Source of the DNA: Paraliobacillus zengyii
GTDB taxonomy: Bacteria; Bacillota; Bacilli; Bacillales; Amphibacillaceae
Assembly: GCF_003268595.1 (NCBI RefSeq)
Contig: NZ_CP029797.1
Location: forward strand, 2,687,501 to 2,751,500
Direction: 5' to 3'
DNA: 64,000 nucleotides
Part shown: in pieces, positions 39,752 to 49,042 of the stretch
Position numbering within the stretch: the first letter of the stretch is position 1
How the letters are laid out: every line of letters begins with the position of its first letter
Notes under the pieces: generated by a model
Database searches by the model: none
What the model saw: the letters and a program-made list of their open reading frames with translations, nothing else
What the model was told of the DNA's origin: nothing
Translations under genes and position numbers: made by a program

Positions 39752-40694
39752 AAACCTTTCTCCTCATTACCAAATAAAGAAATAGTCCACTACCAATAAC
39801 GCCTACGGTGACACCAATTGCAATTTCATAAGGGAAGATAATAGTTCTTCCAATAATGTCACAAACCAATACAAATATGGCACCTAATAATGCAGTATGT
39901 GGCAAGCTATTCTTCAGATTATCACCTTTATATAGCGTTACAATATTCGGTACGATCAAACCTAAGAATGGAATCATTCCAACCGTTATGATAACAACAG
40001 AGGTCATTAACGCTACAATTACAAGCCCTATATTCACAATTTTCTTATGATTCATTCCGAGATTCGTAGAAAAGTCTTCGCCCATTCCTGCTATTGTAAA
40101 ACGATTTGCATAGATATATGCGAGAACAACCAATGGTATACTTATGTAGAGCATTTCATAACTCCCTTGAATGATCAGCGCAAAATTACCTTGTAACCAA
40201 GAAGACATATTTTGAATTAAATCATTTTTATAAGCAAAAAACGTCGTTATTGAACTTATGACACTACCAAACATCAATCCCACTAAAGGAATAAATATCG
40301 GGTCTTTGAATTTCACCTTATCTAAAATTTTCATAAAGATAAATGTTCCAGCTAATGCAAAAACAAATGCAACTAACATTTTTTGAATAGGTGATGCAGT
40401 TGAAAATAACAACATAGATACTAAAATACCAAATCTTGCAGAGTCCATTGTTCCAGCAGTTGTTGGTGAAACAAATTTATTTCGACTCAATTGTTGCATG
40501 ATTAATCCACAAATACTCATGCTAACTCCTGCAATTATAATACTGATTAATCGTGGAAATCGGCTAATCCATATTATTTGTGACTGACTTTCTGTTAAGT
40601 GAAACAAATCTCCTGGCGTTAAATTAACTACTCCAATAAATAAGGATAGAATAGATAATAGAATTAGTAGAATAATCAAGTATCTTTTTTTCAT
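39744..40694 (-). CDS. yclN: Siderophore ABC transporter permease YclN
   Basis: 316-residue FecCD-family permease and first gene of yclNOPQ. The ATG at 40694 (MKKRYLIILL) follows AAAGGAA; the ten codons before it run into the leader and lack a ribosome binding site. The coupling motif is GMGEDFSTNLGMNHKK. A Fur box lies 29 bases upstream, so iron should repress the operon. Confidence 0.88.
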   Translation of the reverse strand: MKKRYLIILLILLSILSLFIGVVNLTPGDLFHLTESQSQIIWISRFPRLISIIIAGVSMSICGLIMQQLSRNKFVSPTTAGTMDSARFGILVSMLLFSTASPIQKMLVAFVFALAGTFIFMKILDKVKFKDPIFIPLVGLMFGSVISSITTFFAYKNDLIQNMSSWLQGNFALIIQGSYEMLYISIPLVVLAYIYANRFTIAGMGEDFSTNLGMNHKKIVNIGLVIVALMTSVVIITVGMIPFLGLIVPNIVTLYKGDNLKNSLPHTALLGAIFVLVCDIIGRTIIFPYEIAIGVTVGVIGSGLFLYLVMRRKVYE

Positions 40695-40722
40695 AAAAAA
40701 TTCCTTTACAGAAGAATTAAAC

Positions 40723-40742
40723 AATAATGATATTCATTATCA
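40723..40742. promoter_or_regulatory. Fur box upstream of yclN
   Basis: TGATATTCATTATCA (40728-40742) matches the Bacillus 7-1-7 Fur consensus TGATAATNATTATCA at all but one position; the longer 19-base form AATAATGATATTCATTATC also fits well. Confidence 0.85.
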
Positions 40743-40895
40743 ATTAGATTACTTACTATCTTAACATGTTACACTTCGCTGTCAATATCTTTTTCATATT
40801 TTAAGCCATTATTTGTTATTCTGATTTTTGGATTTGGTTTAACTGTGCTAAAATAAATGAAGTGTTACTTAAACTTTTAGTAAGGAGTGCATAGA

Positions 40896-41324
40896 ATGAA
40901 TGCATATGAAGAATATATGAAAGAAATTACACAACCAATGCGAAGTGAATTAACATCTGCTGGGTTTATGGAACTTACAACTCCAGAGGAAGTAGATACA
41001 TTTGTAAAGACTTCGACAGGTACAAGTTTAGTAGTTGTCAACTCTGTTTGTGGTTGTGCTGCAGGATTAGCTAGACCTGCTGTGATAGATGCCTTGTCAC
41101 ATGGTGTAGAGCCTGACCACCTTGTCACTGTTTTTGCTGGACAGGATAAAGAAGCAACCGAAAAAATGCGTGAATACTTTACAGGTATCCAGCCATCTTC
41201 TCCTTCTATTGCTCTAATGAAAGATGGAAAAGTTGCTCATTTTATTCCGAGGGACGAAATTGAAGGTTATGAACTAGAAGAAATTACAAATAATTTAACT
41301 AAAGCTTATCACACACATAATTAA
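40896..41324 (+). CDS. brxB: Bacilliredoxin BrxB (YqiW/YphP family)
   Basis: 142-residue thioredoxin-fold protein with the CGC active site in NSVCGCAAGLARP (near residue 52). Bacilliredoxins remove bacillithiol from oxidised proteins. The ATG at 40896 has AAGGAG 8 bases upstream; an in-frame start three codons earlier is less likely. It is transcribed alone, divergent from the siderophore operon, and ends in a strong terminator. Confidence 0.9.
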   Translation: MNAYEEYMKEITQPMRSELTSAGFMELTTPEEVDTFVKTSTGTSLVVVNSVCGCAAGLARPAVIDALSHGVEPDHLVTVFAGQDKEATEKMREYFTGIQPSSPSIALMKDGKVAHFIPRDEIEGYELEEITNNLTKAYHTHN

Positions 41325-41332
41325 GCAATCAT

Positions 41333-41368
41333 AAAGCCAGAAAGCACTTACAAGTGCCTTCTGGCTTT
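41333..41368. terminator. Terminator after brxB
   Basis: 17-base arms (AAAGCCAGAAAGCACTT / AAGTGCCTTCTGGCTTT) with one mismatch, loop AC, and a T-rich run after. It may also serve the convergent small gene ending at 41373. Confidence 0.85.
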
Positions 41369-41372
41369 ACTT

Positions 41373-41678
41373 TTATTTCTGATAAAGTTTTATTTGACTT
41401 TCAAAAAATGAAAGTAACACTTCTTTTTGTTCTTTTAAAAACTTACACCATTGATGACCAATAGGTGTAGGTAATATTATTCTTGAACATAGTTTGCATG
41501 CAGCTTTTTCTTCAAATACATGTTTAATATTAAGAACAAACAGACGTTCACCAGCCCCCACTAACAATTGGAATTTCTGATCGTTGATCGTAAAATAAAC
41601 ATGATATCCACTAAATTCAGCAGCATTTTTCACTTCTATATTTTTAATTAAATTAGTATCGAATGATTGTTCCACCAA
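41373..41678 (-). CDS. Hypothetical protein (101 aa) with CxxC
   Basis: Not recognised. It is cytosolic by appearance, with a beta-rich middle (GYHVYFTINDQKFQLLVG) and the cysteine pair CKLC followed by another Cys (HQWCKF), which could bind zinc or be redox active. AGGAGAAACAATTTGG lies upstream of the ATG with long spacing. It stands between brxB and the CwlO-like gene. Confidence 0.55.
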   Translation of the reverse strand: MVEQSFDTNLIKNIEVKNAAEFSGYHVYFTINDQKFQLLVGAGERLFVLNIKHVFEEKAACKLCSRIILPTPIGHQWCKFLKEQKEVLLSFFESQIKLYQK

Positions 41679-41740
41679 ATTGTTTCTCCTTTCTTATATA
41701 TCTATCCATAATATAGACATAATTGACATAATATAAGAAA

Positions 41741-41774
41741 AAAGCCCGATGTAAGGTTATGAACGTTACATCGA
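41741..41774 (-). terminator. Terminator of the CwlO-like gene
   Basis: Stem CGATGTAA / TTACATCG with an imperfect centre, followed on the minus strand by GGGCTTTTTT. Confidence 0.7.
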
Positions 41775-41816
41775 ACTTTTGATAAAGTGAGCTTCTATGC
41801 CACTTAAATGAATGTA

Positions 41817-43073
41817 TTAATTAACTCTGCGAACATGACCACTGAATTTATCTGCCCAGTATCCGCTACCCATATTTGCCACTGCAACACCTGTAGATGA
41901 CTGTGAACCAATAAATTGATTACCACCTAGATATATTCCGACATGACCGTTTGTCTTGTATGTATTGAAAAACACAAGATCTCCAGGTTGCATGTCACTA
42001 GTTGAAACCTTTTGTCCAACTCCGCTTAATCCACTAGTACTAGCTGGTACACTTATTCCACCTTGTGCAAAAGCCCATGAAACAAATCCTGAACAATCAA
42101 ACAAACCATTTGCTATATCAGAAGAAGTACGTCCTCCACCAAATTTATATGCAGAGTTTCCGATATATTTATAACCAGCAGACATGATGCTACTTGCATT
42201 TCCACTAGATTTAACAGTTACTGTTGACGACGTTGTAGATGTTGAAGAATTTGAACTGCTTGAACTACTAGAAGTACTTGTTGTCGCTGCGTACTGTTCA
42301 ATTACTTGACTGTTTGCTTCTTCTGCTTGTGCTTTAGCTTGTTCCTCTAACTGTGCCAATTCACTGTCTTCTAATTCTAGTTCAGCAATTATAGATTGAC
42401 TAGCCTTTTCTTTTTCATTTAAAGTCTCTTTTTTTGCTTCATTTTCTTCTTTTTGTTCTAAAATCTGTGCTTGCATTAATGTTAATTCTTCTTGCATTGC
42501 AGATAATTCTGCTAACTCTTCTTCAACTTTAGCTTTTTGTACCTCTAATTCTTCTTTGTCCGCTTCAAACTGATCAATTAAATTACTGTCGGCTTTAGCG
42601 ATTTTACTTACTAATGAAACACGATCAATAAAATCAGTGAAACTTTCTGAACCAAAAATCACTTCAAGATAACCAGCAGAACCTCCAGATTTTTGTAAAG
42701 ATGATGCACGATCCTTCAAGATTTCAAAACGTTTGTCAATATCTTCTTCTAATTCCTTCACTTCTTGTTCTTTTATCTTTAATTCTTCTTGTTTTGTTTC
42801 TATCTCAACTTCTGTTTCTTTAATTTTGTTTTCATTCTCTTCTATTGTTTCATCAACACGTGCAATATCTTCATTTAAAGCTATTAATTCAGCTTGCACA
42901 TCTTGTAAATCTTGTTTCTTATCTTCTAATTCAGATTGAATTTCCGCACGATTTTCTTCAATCACATTTTGTGTTTCAGCATAGACCAATTCTTTTTCTA
43001 CTGGAAAGGATATTATTAAACCAAATGTTAATGTCATACCAACTAAGATTTTTTTATTATTCAATGCTTCCAC
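41817..43073 (-). CDS. CwlO-like NlpC/P60 D,L-endopeptidase with coiled coil
   Basis: 418-residue secreted wall hydrolase. A signal peptide (about 1-32) precedes a long Glu/Lys-rich coiled coil (about 38-225), a Ser-rich linker and a C-terminal NlpC/P60 domain (about 305-418). Catalytic Cys is in GLFDCSGFVSWAF and His in GHVGIYLGG. The layout matches CwlO/PcsB enzymes that cut peptidoglycan side chains during elongation or division. The coiled coil suggests control by FtsEX or by self-inhibition (inference). GAGTGTGG precedes the ATG. Confidence 0.87.
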   Translation of the reverse strand: MEALNNKKILVGMTLTFGLIISFPVEKELVYAETQNVIEENRAEIQSELEDKKQDLQDVQAELIALNEDIARVDETIEENENKIKETEVEIETKQEELKIKEQEVKELEEDIDKRFEILKDRASSLQKSGGSAGYLEVIFGSESFTDFIDRVSLVSKIAKADSNLIDQFEADKEELEVQKAKVEEELAELSAMQEELTLMQAQILEQKEENEAKKETLNEKEKASQSIIAELELEDSELAQLEEQAKAQAEEANSQVIEQYAATTSTSSSSSSSNSSTSTTSSTVTVKSSGNASSIMSAGYKYIGNSAYKFGGGRTSSDIANGLFDCSGFVSWAFAQGGISVPASTSGLSGVGQKVSTSDMQPGDLVFFNTYKTNGHVGIYLGGNQFIGSQSSTGVAVANMGSGYWADKFSGHVRRVN

Positions 43074-43271
43074 ACTCTCTTTCTATTTACAATTTTTTTT
43101 AGTATTTATGTTTACTATTCTTCTATGTAGGTTATAGGTATATATATAGTTTTAAAGACTTAAATTTGCGCTGTGAATTTTCCAGCAACGTCAGTATAAC
43201 ATCTTGAAGTAACAGTAGTGTTATATGAACATTACAATTATATTTCAATTTGTGTCATTTTTGCTAGATTC

Positions 43272-43332
43272 ATAAATTATAGTAATCAAAAAAGAGATCT
43301 AATAGATCTCTTTTTTGATTACTATAATTTAT
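43272..43332. terminator. Very long perfect hairpin at the end of aroD
   Basis: 29-base arms that pair perfectly around a 3-base AAT loop; the core is AAAAAAGAGATCT / AGATCTCTTTTTT. It includes the last codons and stop of aroD. It is an efficient terminator leftward and, by symmetry, rightward. Confidence 0.88.
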
Positions 43333-44074
43333 TTAAGATTTGTACCAAGTCTGAAACAGCTAGTTGGCCAGGGGCTGATGCTTGCTCTGCAGCAGCAAAA
43401 GTAACTGCCGAACCAAAAATCCCACCAGCCATACGGCTAATAACACCTATACTCCCCATTGACATCGTGATAATTGGCCCTTTTGCATATGACCGATACA
43501 TTGTTTCTGTTGCGTCTAACAATGTTATAACATCTCTAGGACTACGTGGCATGACAGCAATCTTCGCTACATCAGCATTTATTTCTTCTGCAAGACATAA
43601 TCGAGAGATAATTTCATCCTTCGAAGGCGTCTTATCAAAGTCATGATTAGATACAATTACAGATATATGATTAGCATGTGCACATTCTATAAGTGCTTGT
43701 CTTTTTTCTTTGTTTGTAGAAAGTTCAATATCTATCATATCTAACATATTTGTTTCGATGATTTCTTTATTTAGCTGAAAATAATCAACTAATTGATCTT
43801 GCTTTTCTCCCCCTTCACTTTCTGTGCGAAAAGTGAAAATTAATGGTGTATTTGGGAGAACGTGACGAATTTCTTCAAGCGCTTCTTTTACTAACTTTAC
43901 ATTACCAACATCTTTGAAAAAGTCAACACGCCACTCAACTAAATCAATTTCAAGTGTGCGCAAAGCCTTTGCTTCCTCAACCAATCTATCCGCTGAATTT
44001 TCTATTAATGACACACAAATCTTTGGATTACCTGAACCAATTGTTACACCTTTTACATGAATTTCTTTTTTCAC
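43322..44074 (-). CDS. aroD: 3-dehydroquinate dehydratase, type I
   Basis: 250-residue shikimate-pathway enzyme that dehydrates 3-dehydroquinate by a Schiff-base lysine. The active-site Lys is in VAKIAVMPRS (near residue 170), the catalytic His is in VSNHDFDKTPS (near residue 143), and the Arg/Glu pair is in LVEWRVDFF. It stands alone downstream of an EamA gene. B. subtilis names the same enzyme AroC. Its last three codons lie in a long hairpin. Confidence 0.93.
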   Translation of the reverse strand: MKKEIHVKGVTIGSGNPKICVSLIENSADRLVEEAKALRTLEIDLVEWRVDFFKDVGNVKLVKEALEEIRHVLPNTPLIFTFRTESEGGEKQDQLVDYFQLNKEIIETNMLDMIDIELSTNKEKRQALIECAHANHISVIVSNHDFDKTPSKDEIISRLCLAEEINADVAKIAVMPRSPRDVITLLDATETMYRSYAKGPIITMSMGSIGVISRMAGGIFGSAVTFAAAEQASAPGQLAVSDLVQILNKL

Positions 44075-44153
44075 ATGCTTCCCTTCCCTTTTATAATAAT
44101 AATCTTATTATAGCAATAATTGTGCTATGAAAGAAGCTATGCATCTCTTTTTC

Positions 44154-45035
44154 TTAAACGGATTTGTAGTTTACTTGTGTTGTAATAATTACACCTACTA
44201 TTACAAGCAATGCACCACCTATTTGTATGAGCGTAATCGATTCACCTAACCAAAGATACGCACCGAGCATTGTAATGACTGGTAAGAAATTTAGAAATAA
44301 TGACGCCTTAGATGCGCCTAATTTTTGTACGGCATGATTATATAATAGTAACGCAATTAAACTTGGGAATATACCTAAATATAATAAACTAACGACATAC
44401 TCACTTTGGAATAGATCTGGTACACCTAAGAATAACCACTCCATCATGACCAGAGGAAATAATACTATAAGTGAAATACTTGTCATCACAAGCAGTCCAG
44501 CAATGGAAGGAAAAAAGTGCATGTATTGCTTTACATAGATCGAATATACCGCCCAACAAAGGATAGCCCCAACCATAATAAAATCACCGATATTCCAATT
44601 AATCGTCGTTATTTGCAAGACTTCTCCATTAAGTACAACCCAAACTGCTCCAAAAACAGATAAAATAACACCTGCCCACTGTATTTTTCGCAATCTTTCT
44701 TTTAACAACCAAGCACTTAATAAAATGGTTATCACCGGAATAACCGTCTCTAACACAGACACATTAGAAGCAGTGGTAAACTGTAACGAAGCATAGATAA
44801 ACATATTAAAAAACGTTACACCTGTCAAACTCATTATAATGAAAGGTTTTTTATATTTTAAAAATAGTTCCCTGTTGTTCCACGCTGATTTTAAACCAAC
44901 TGGCAAAACAACTAAAAATGCCACAAATAACCGAAAGAAAGCAATCGTAAACGGTGCTAAGTCATTAATTGCTTTCCCTATTAAAATATTTCCCGCAAAA
45001 AATATAACTACAAAAATAAGGAAAATATAAGGAAT
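44154..45035 (-). CDS. EamA/DMT-family transporter, apparent ATT start
   Basis: Ten-segment drug/metabolite transporter with two EamA repeats. The usual start codons give only 256 residues from GTG 44924, missing the first helix. The same frame stays open further upstream and reads PYIFLIFVVIFFAGN and APFTIAFFRLFVAF, the normal first helix. The only codon suitably placed after AGGAG (45043-45047, spacing 7) is ATT at 45035, giving 293 residues, which is family length. It uses ATT, or an ATG was lost, or there is a base error. The substrate is unknown. Confidence 0.75.
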   Translation of the reverse strand: MPYIFLIFVVIFFAGNILIGKAINDLAPFTIAFFRLFVAFLVVLPVGLKSAWNNRELFLKYKKPFIIMSLTGVTFFNMFIYASLQFTTASNVSVLETVIPVITILLSAWLLKERLRKIQWAGVILSVFGAVWVVLNGEVLQITTINWNIGDFIMVGAILCWAVYSIYVKQYMHFFPSIAGLLVMTSISLIVLFPLVMMEWLFLGVPDLFQSEYVVSLLYLGIFPSLIALLLYNHAVQKLGASKASLFLNFLPVITMLGAYLWLGESITLIQIGGALLVIVGVIITTQVNYKSV

Positions 45036-45096
45036 ACTATCACTCCTAACTAAAAGTTCTTTTTATATACTCTATAAGCCTAACAAGTACACACAA

Positions 45097-45136
45097 AAAA
45101 ACAAGATGTTCGCCTTTCTGCGAACACCTTGTTTTT
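45097..45136. terminator. Terminator of the second UspA gene
   Basis: 16-base arms (AAAACAAGATGTTCGC / GCGAACACCTTGTTTT) with one mismatch, followed by a T-run on the minus strand. Confidence 0.85.
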
Positions 45137-45551
45137 ATTTAATGATCAACACTGGGCAATGTGCATGTTTTGCGACTTTGTGACTGACACTACCTAGAAT
45201 CATTGTTTGTACTTTATTACGTCCTCTACTTCCCACGATAACACAATCTGATTGATTACTTTCAGCAAACTCAATAATACTTGGTGCTGGTTCTCCATGA
45301 GTAAAGTGAACTTCATAGTCAATTTTCTCTTTATCCAAAAGTGCTAATACAGGCTTTATTTTCTCTTGTCTTTCTATTTTCAGTTCATACTTATCGACAT
45401 GGTGAAGAACATCTGATTTTGATTTTTTTTCGTCAATTACATAAACAACATCTACAGTTGCATTAAACTGTTGCGCAAGTTGTACCGCGTAATCAGCTGA
45501 ACGAATAGAATGCTCTGAACCATCTGTTGCAAGTAGTAGTTTAGAAAACAA
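45135..45551 (-). CDS. Universal stress protein (UspA family)
   Basis: 138-residue UspA protein with the ATP-binding loop GSRGRNK and GSVSHKVAKHAHCPVL. The start is set at TTG 45551, giving MFSKLLLATDGSEHS, which aligns with the other UspA here; the GTG at 45560 falls within the ribosome binding site AGAGGTGG. It follows the SulP gene by 40 bases, so the pair is probably an operon, an arrangement often seen for SulP and UspA. Confidence 0.87.
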   Translation of the reverse strand: MFSKLLLATDGSEHSIRSADYAVQLAQQFNATVDVVYVIDEKKSKSDVLHHVDKYELKIERQEKIKPVLALLDKEKIDYEVHFTHGEPAPSIIEFAESNQSDCVIVGSRGRNKVQTMILGSVSHKVAKHAHCPVLIIK

Positions 45552-45590
45552 TATAGCCACCTCTTCACATTTAATTTGTTGAATAATCTT

Positions 45591-47051
45591 TTAATGTCCG
45601 GAAGCTTTTGACAAGCCACCAATTTTATTTTTAAGCGATTCGCTTTCTTCATTTAAACCTGAATAAATCACTTTAACATGGTTTTGTTCAAATTTTGTCT
45701 CTATCTTATCTAAAGCACCTATTGCTGAATCATCCCAAAGATGTGAGTTAGATAAATCAATTTCAATCTCTTCTATATCATCTGTATAATCAAACTTGTC
45801 GATTAGATCATTTACAGAAGCAAAAAAGATTTGGCCATAAATTTTATACACATGTTTTGTGCCTTCTACTTCTACGATTTTCTTCACTTTCACCTTAGAA
45901 ATTTTTGCAGCAAAGAAAATAGCACTTAATAATACACCCGCCATAACACCAATAGATAAATCATGGGTTATAACAACAGTTACAACAGTTACAACCATAA
46001 CTAATGCATCTGTTCTCGGTATCTTATGAATATTTTGTAATGAGGACCAATCGAATGTACTAATAGAGACCATGATCATGACACCAGCTAATGCTGCCAT
46101 TGGGATTTGTACAACGACCCCACCAAGTACAATAATCAAGAACATTAAGAATACACCAGCAACAAGGGAAGATAATCTACCACTTCCACCTGATTTGACA
46201 TTGATAACAGACTGTCCAATCATTGCGCAACCTGCCATTCCACCAAAGAATCCCGTTACGATATTGGCAATTCCCTGTCCACGACTTTCTTTATTTTTAT
46301 TACTTGGTGTGTCTGTCATGTCATCGACAATATTTGCAGTTAATAATGACTCAAGTAAACCGACAATTGCAAGTGACAATGAATAAGGAAATATAATCAT
46401 TAATGTTTCAAAATTAAGCGGTATAGATGGAATTAAGAAAACTGGCAATTGGCGTGTTAGATTTCCTAAATCACCTACTGCTCTAATATCAACATTCATA
46501 AAGACAACAAATGCTGTAACAGCAATAATTGCCACCAGAGTTGATGGCACTACATTTGTAATTCGCGGAAATAAATAAATAATAGCTAACGTAACTGCAA
46601 CGAGCGTGTACATAACCCACGTTTCACCTTCGAAATGTTGAAACTGTGCGGTGAAAATCATAATAGCAAGTGCATTAACAAACCCAACCATAACAGAACG
46701 AGGCACAAATTTTATAAAACTCGCTAGTTTAAAAACACCAAATAAGATTTGGAGTACTCCTGTTAAAATTGTAGCAGCAAATAAATATTGTAAACCGTGA
46801 TCTGCGACTAATGTAATCATTAGTAAAGCCATCGCACCAGTAGCACCAGAAATCATTCCTGGACGGCCACCGATAAATGCAATTACTACTGCAATACAAA
46901 ATGCGGCATAAAGTCCAACCATTGGATCTACACCAGCAATAATAGAGAAGGCAATCGCTTCTGGTATAAGTGCTAACGCAACAACAATACCAGCTAGCAC
47001 ATCACCTCTTACATTACCAAACCATTCTTGTTTTATTTTTTGAATGTTCAA
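45591..47051 (-). CDS. SulP-family anion transporter with STAS domain
   Basis: 486-residue SulP/SLC26 transporter with 12-14 membrane segments (opening motif [21 protein letters not shown]) and a C-terminal STAS domain (about residues 390-480, [20 protein letters not shown]). Substrates in the family include sulfate and bicarbonate; this one is not assigned. The start is set at TTG 47051 after AAGAGGTG; the ORF continues upstream without a site. It is probably cotranscribed with the UspA gene. Confidence 0.86.
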   Translation of the reverse strand: MNIQKIKQEWFGNVRGDVLAGIVVALALIPEAIAFSIIAGVDPMVGLYAAFCIAVVIAFIGGRPGMISGATGAMALLMITLVADHGLQYLFAATILTGVLQILFGVFKLASFIKFVPRSVMVGFVNALAIMIFTAQFQHFEGETWVMYTLVAVTLAIIYLFPRITNVVPSTLVAIIAVTAFVVFMNVDIRAVGDLGNLTRQLPVFLIPSIPLNFETLMIIFPYSLSLAIVGLLESLLTANIVDDMTDTPSNKNKESRGQGIANIVTGFFGGMAGCAMIGQSVINVKSGGSGRLSSLVAGVFLMFLIIVLGGVVVQIPMAALAGVMIMVSISTFDWSSLQNIHKIPRTDALVMVVTVVTVVITHDLSIGVMAGVLLSAIFFAAKISKVKVKKIVEVEGTKHVYKIYGQIFFASVNDLIDKFDYTDDIEEIEIDLSNSHLWDDSAIGALDKIETKFEQNHVKVIYSGLNEESESLKNKIGGLSKASGH

Positions 47052-47334
47052 TTTAACACCTCTTTTAGTAATTATATTTTGTCCGATTTGAACAATCCGA
47101 TTCGTTTTGAACAAAATGAATCATATCATATTCTTTTAAATGCTCAAAATCTCAATAAAACGCATACATTATTAATATACTTCTATATTCTTAGTTTTTC
47201 TTCATATATATAGTTTTTAAACAAATACGTTTAAATATATTTGAGTATAATTGAGTATAATTAAATACCGTTATTTTCAAAACTAAACATTATTATGATA
47301 TGATAGCTTTATGTTGATTAATGGGGGCGGCCAT

Positions 47335-47517
47335 ATGGAGAAAGAAATCATGACAATCGCACAAGTTGCAGAATACTTGCAACTGAGTGAAATGACTACA
47401 TATAAACTTGTACAAGAAGGAAAACTCCCTGGCTTTAAAATTGGTAGACATTGGCGCATTAAAAGGGATGATTTAGACGAATTTATTGAAAAACTAAAAA
47501 AAGGTGAAAGACTATAA
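47335..47517 (+). CDS. Excisionase-type helix-turn-helix protein
   Basis: 60-residue DNA-binding protein of the MerR/excisionase (helix_turn_helix_17) family: MTIAQVAEYLQLSEMTTYKLV forms the helix-turn-helix and HWRIKRDDLDEFI the wing. GGGGGCGG lies about 8 bases before the ATG. Such proteins occur as stand-alone regulators as well as in mobile elements; no integrase is near. It is divergent from the SulP gene, which it might regulate (inference). Confidence 0.82.
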   Translation: MEKEIMTIAQVAEYLQLSEMTTYKLVQEGKLPGFKIGRHWRIKRDDLDEFIEKLKKGERL

Positions 47518-47553
47518 TAAGTAGAAGTCAGATTAAACTGGCTTCTACTTATT
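47516..47553 (+). terminator. Terminator after the excisionase-like gene
   Basis: 16-base arms (AATAAGTAGAAGTCAG / CTGGCTTCTACTTATT) with one mismatch and T-rich continuation. Confidence 0.85.
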
Positions 47554-47688
47554 TTTATTTCATCATTCTTAGAAGTTAGAAAACAATTGAATTAGGGAAT
47601 AGTAAGTGATGGGTGCACAGAGAAAATATTCATTTCATTAGTCGTTACTAAATTTCATTCAATTATAATTCATAAGGAGAGATTATAG

Positions 47689-48360
47689 ATGCCACAACAA
47701 TCTATTAAAGCGTTCGTCTTCGATGTCTACGGTACACTGTTTGATGTTCATTCAGTTGGCGACAATTGCGAAAAAATGTATCCTGGAAAAGGTACTGAAA
47801 TCAGTAAAACTTGGAGAGAAAAGCAAATACAATATTCAAACTTACACCAATTAATGGGGAATTATCAAACTTTCCTCACCGTTACAAAAGAAGCACTACG
47901 TTATGCAGTAAAGCAACACGGTGAACAACTTGATCAAAACTCAGAAAAAGAATTAATTAATAGCTACTTACATCTTGTAACCTATCCAGAAGTAAAAGAG
48001 ATACTATCACAAATACAAAATAAAAAAATTGCCGTTTTCTCAAATGGTTCGCACGATATGTTAGACCCGTTAATTAAGGAATCGGAAATCTCCAGTCTTA
48101 TTCATCAACTCATCAGTGTAGATGAGATAAAACAATTTAAGCCTACGGTTGCTTCCTATGATTATGCTTTACAACAACTTGGTGTACAACGTGAAGAAGT
48201 ATTATTTATGTCTTCTAATGGTTGGGACATTTCTGGAGCGAAAAACTATGGATTCCAGACAGCCTGGATAAATCGCAAGAATTTACCTGTAGAAGAATTA
48301 AACCTTGAACCAAATAGTATTTATCAAAATTTACAAGGCATTCTAGAATGGAAAGATTAA
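47689..48360 (+). CDS. Haloacid dehalogenase type II-like hydrolase
   Basis: 223-residue HAD hydrolase of the L-2-haloacid dehalogenase class. The nucleophile Asp is in FVFDVYGTLFD, followed by FSNGSHDML, FKPTVASY (Lys) and SSNGWDISGAKNYGF. It may act on 2-haloacids or another small acid. AAGGAGAG precedes the ATG. It stands at the head of three rightward stress or detoxification genes, but spacing of 70-110 bases makes one operon uncertain. Confidence 0.85.
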   Translation: MPQQSIKAFVFDVYGTLFDVHSVGDNCEKMYPGKGTEISKTWREKQIQYSNLHQLMGNYQTFLTVTKEALRYAVKQHGEQLDQNSEKELINSYLHLVTYPEVKEILSQIQNKKIAVFSNGSHDMLDPLIKESEISSLIHQLISVDEIKQFKPTVASYDYALQQLGVQREEVLFMSSNGWDISGAKNYGFQTAWINRKNLPVEELNLEPNSIYQNLQGILEWKD

Positions 48361-48430
48361 TGAAAATTCCAAAATAAACTTTTAGCTTTCCCTTTTTCAG
48401 GGAAGGAATTTAATAAAGGAGGAGTATTCA

Positions 48431-48934
48431 ATGTCAGAATTTGAACTTGGAAAAACTGTTCCTAATCTAATTCTTCCTACTGCAACAGGTGAGGAATATA
48501 ATTTTGAGGAACAGCGCAAACAAAAAGAAGATTGGTATTTAATTATCTTTTTCCGTGGCTCATGGTGTCCAGCATGTATGAGTGAGTTGGATGCATTAGA
48601 AGAAGGAAAAGATTACTTTAACAAAAAAGACATTCATATCATTACGATCTCAACTGACAATTTAAATGCTTTAACAGACATGACAAAAGAACATAAATTC
48701 AGCTTTACAGTACTTTCAGATGAACAGCATCAGGCAATCAAAGATTATCAGGTTCACTATCACAAGGAAAATGCACCATATGAAGATCACGGTGCACACG
48801 GAGAACCCGCTTACTTTTTAGTTGATGAAAACGGTCGTTTGCTTTATCAACAAAGACAGACAAGTCCATTCGGAAGGCCATCTGTAACAGAACTAAGAAA
48901 GATCACAACTTATATCCATAAAAATATGAAATAA
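48431..48934 (+). CDS. Peroxiredoxin-like redoxin (AhpC/TSA family)
   Basis: 167-residue thioredoxin-fold protein with the CxxC motif in FRGSWCPACMSELDAL (near residue 42), then VLSDEQHQAIKDYQ. Both cysteines lie in one CxxC, so it may act as a peroxiredoxin or a disulfide reductase. AAAGGAGG lies before the ATG. Its physiological substrate is unknown. Confidence 0.82.
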   Translation: MSEFELGKTVPNLILPTATGEEYNFEEQRKQKEDWYLIIFFRGSWCPACMSELDALEEGKDYFNKKDIHIITISTDNLNALTDMTKEHKFSFTVLSDEQHQAIKDYQVHYHKENAPYEDHGAHGEPAYFLVDENGRLLYQQRQTSPFGRPSVTELRKITTYIHKNMK

Positions 48935-49042
48935 GAAAGGGCTAGAGGGTAAATCTTCTAGCCTTTTCTATATTAAAATGTTTAATACTGACAATTACAG
49001 TGAAATACTACTATATAATCTATTACACTAGGAGGCTTATAA

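Noticed and set aside
47335..47517. Excisionase-like gene as evidence of a prophage or integrative element
   Set aside because: No integrase, attachment-site repeats or phage genes are near; such small regulators also occur alone.
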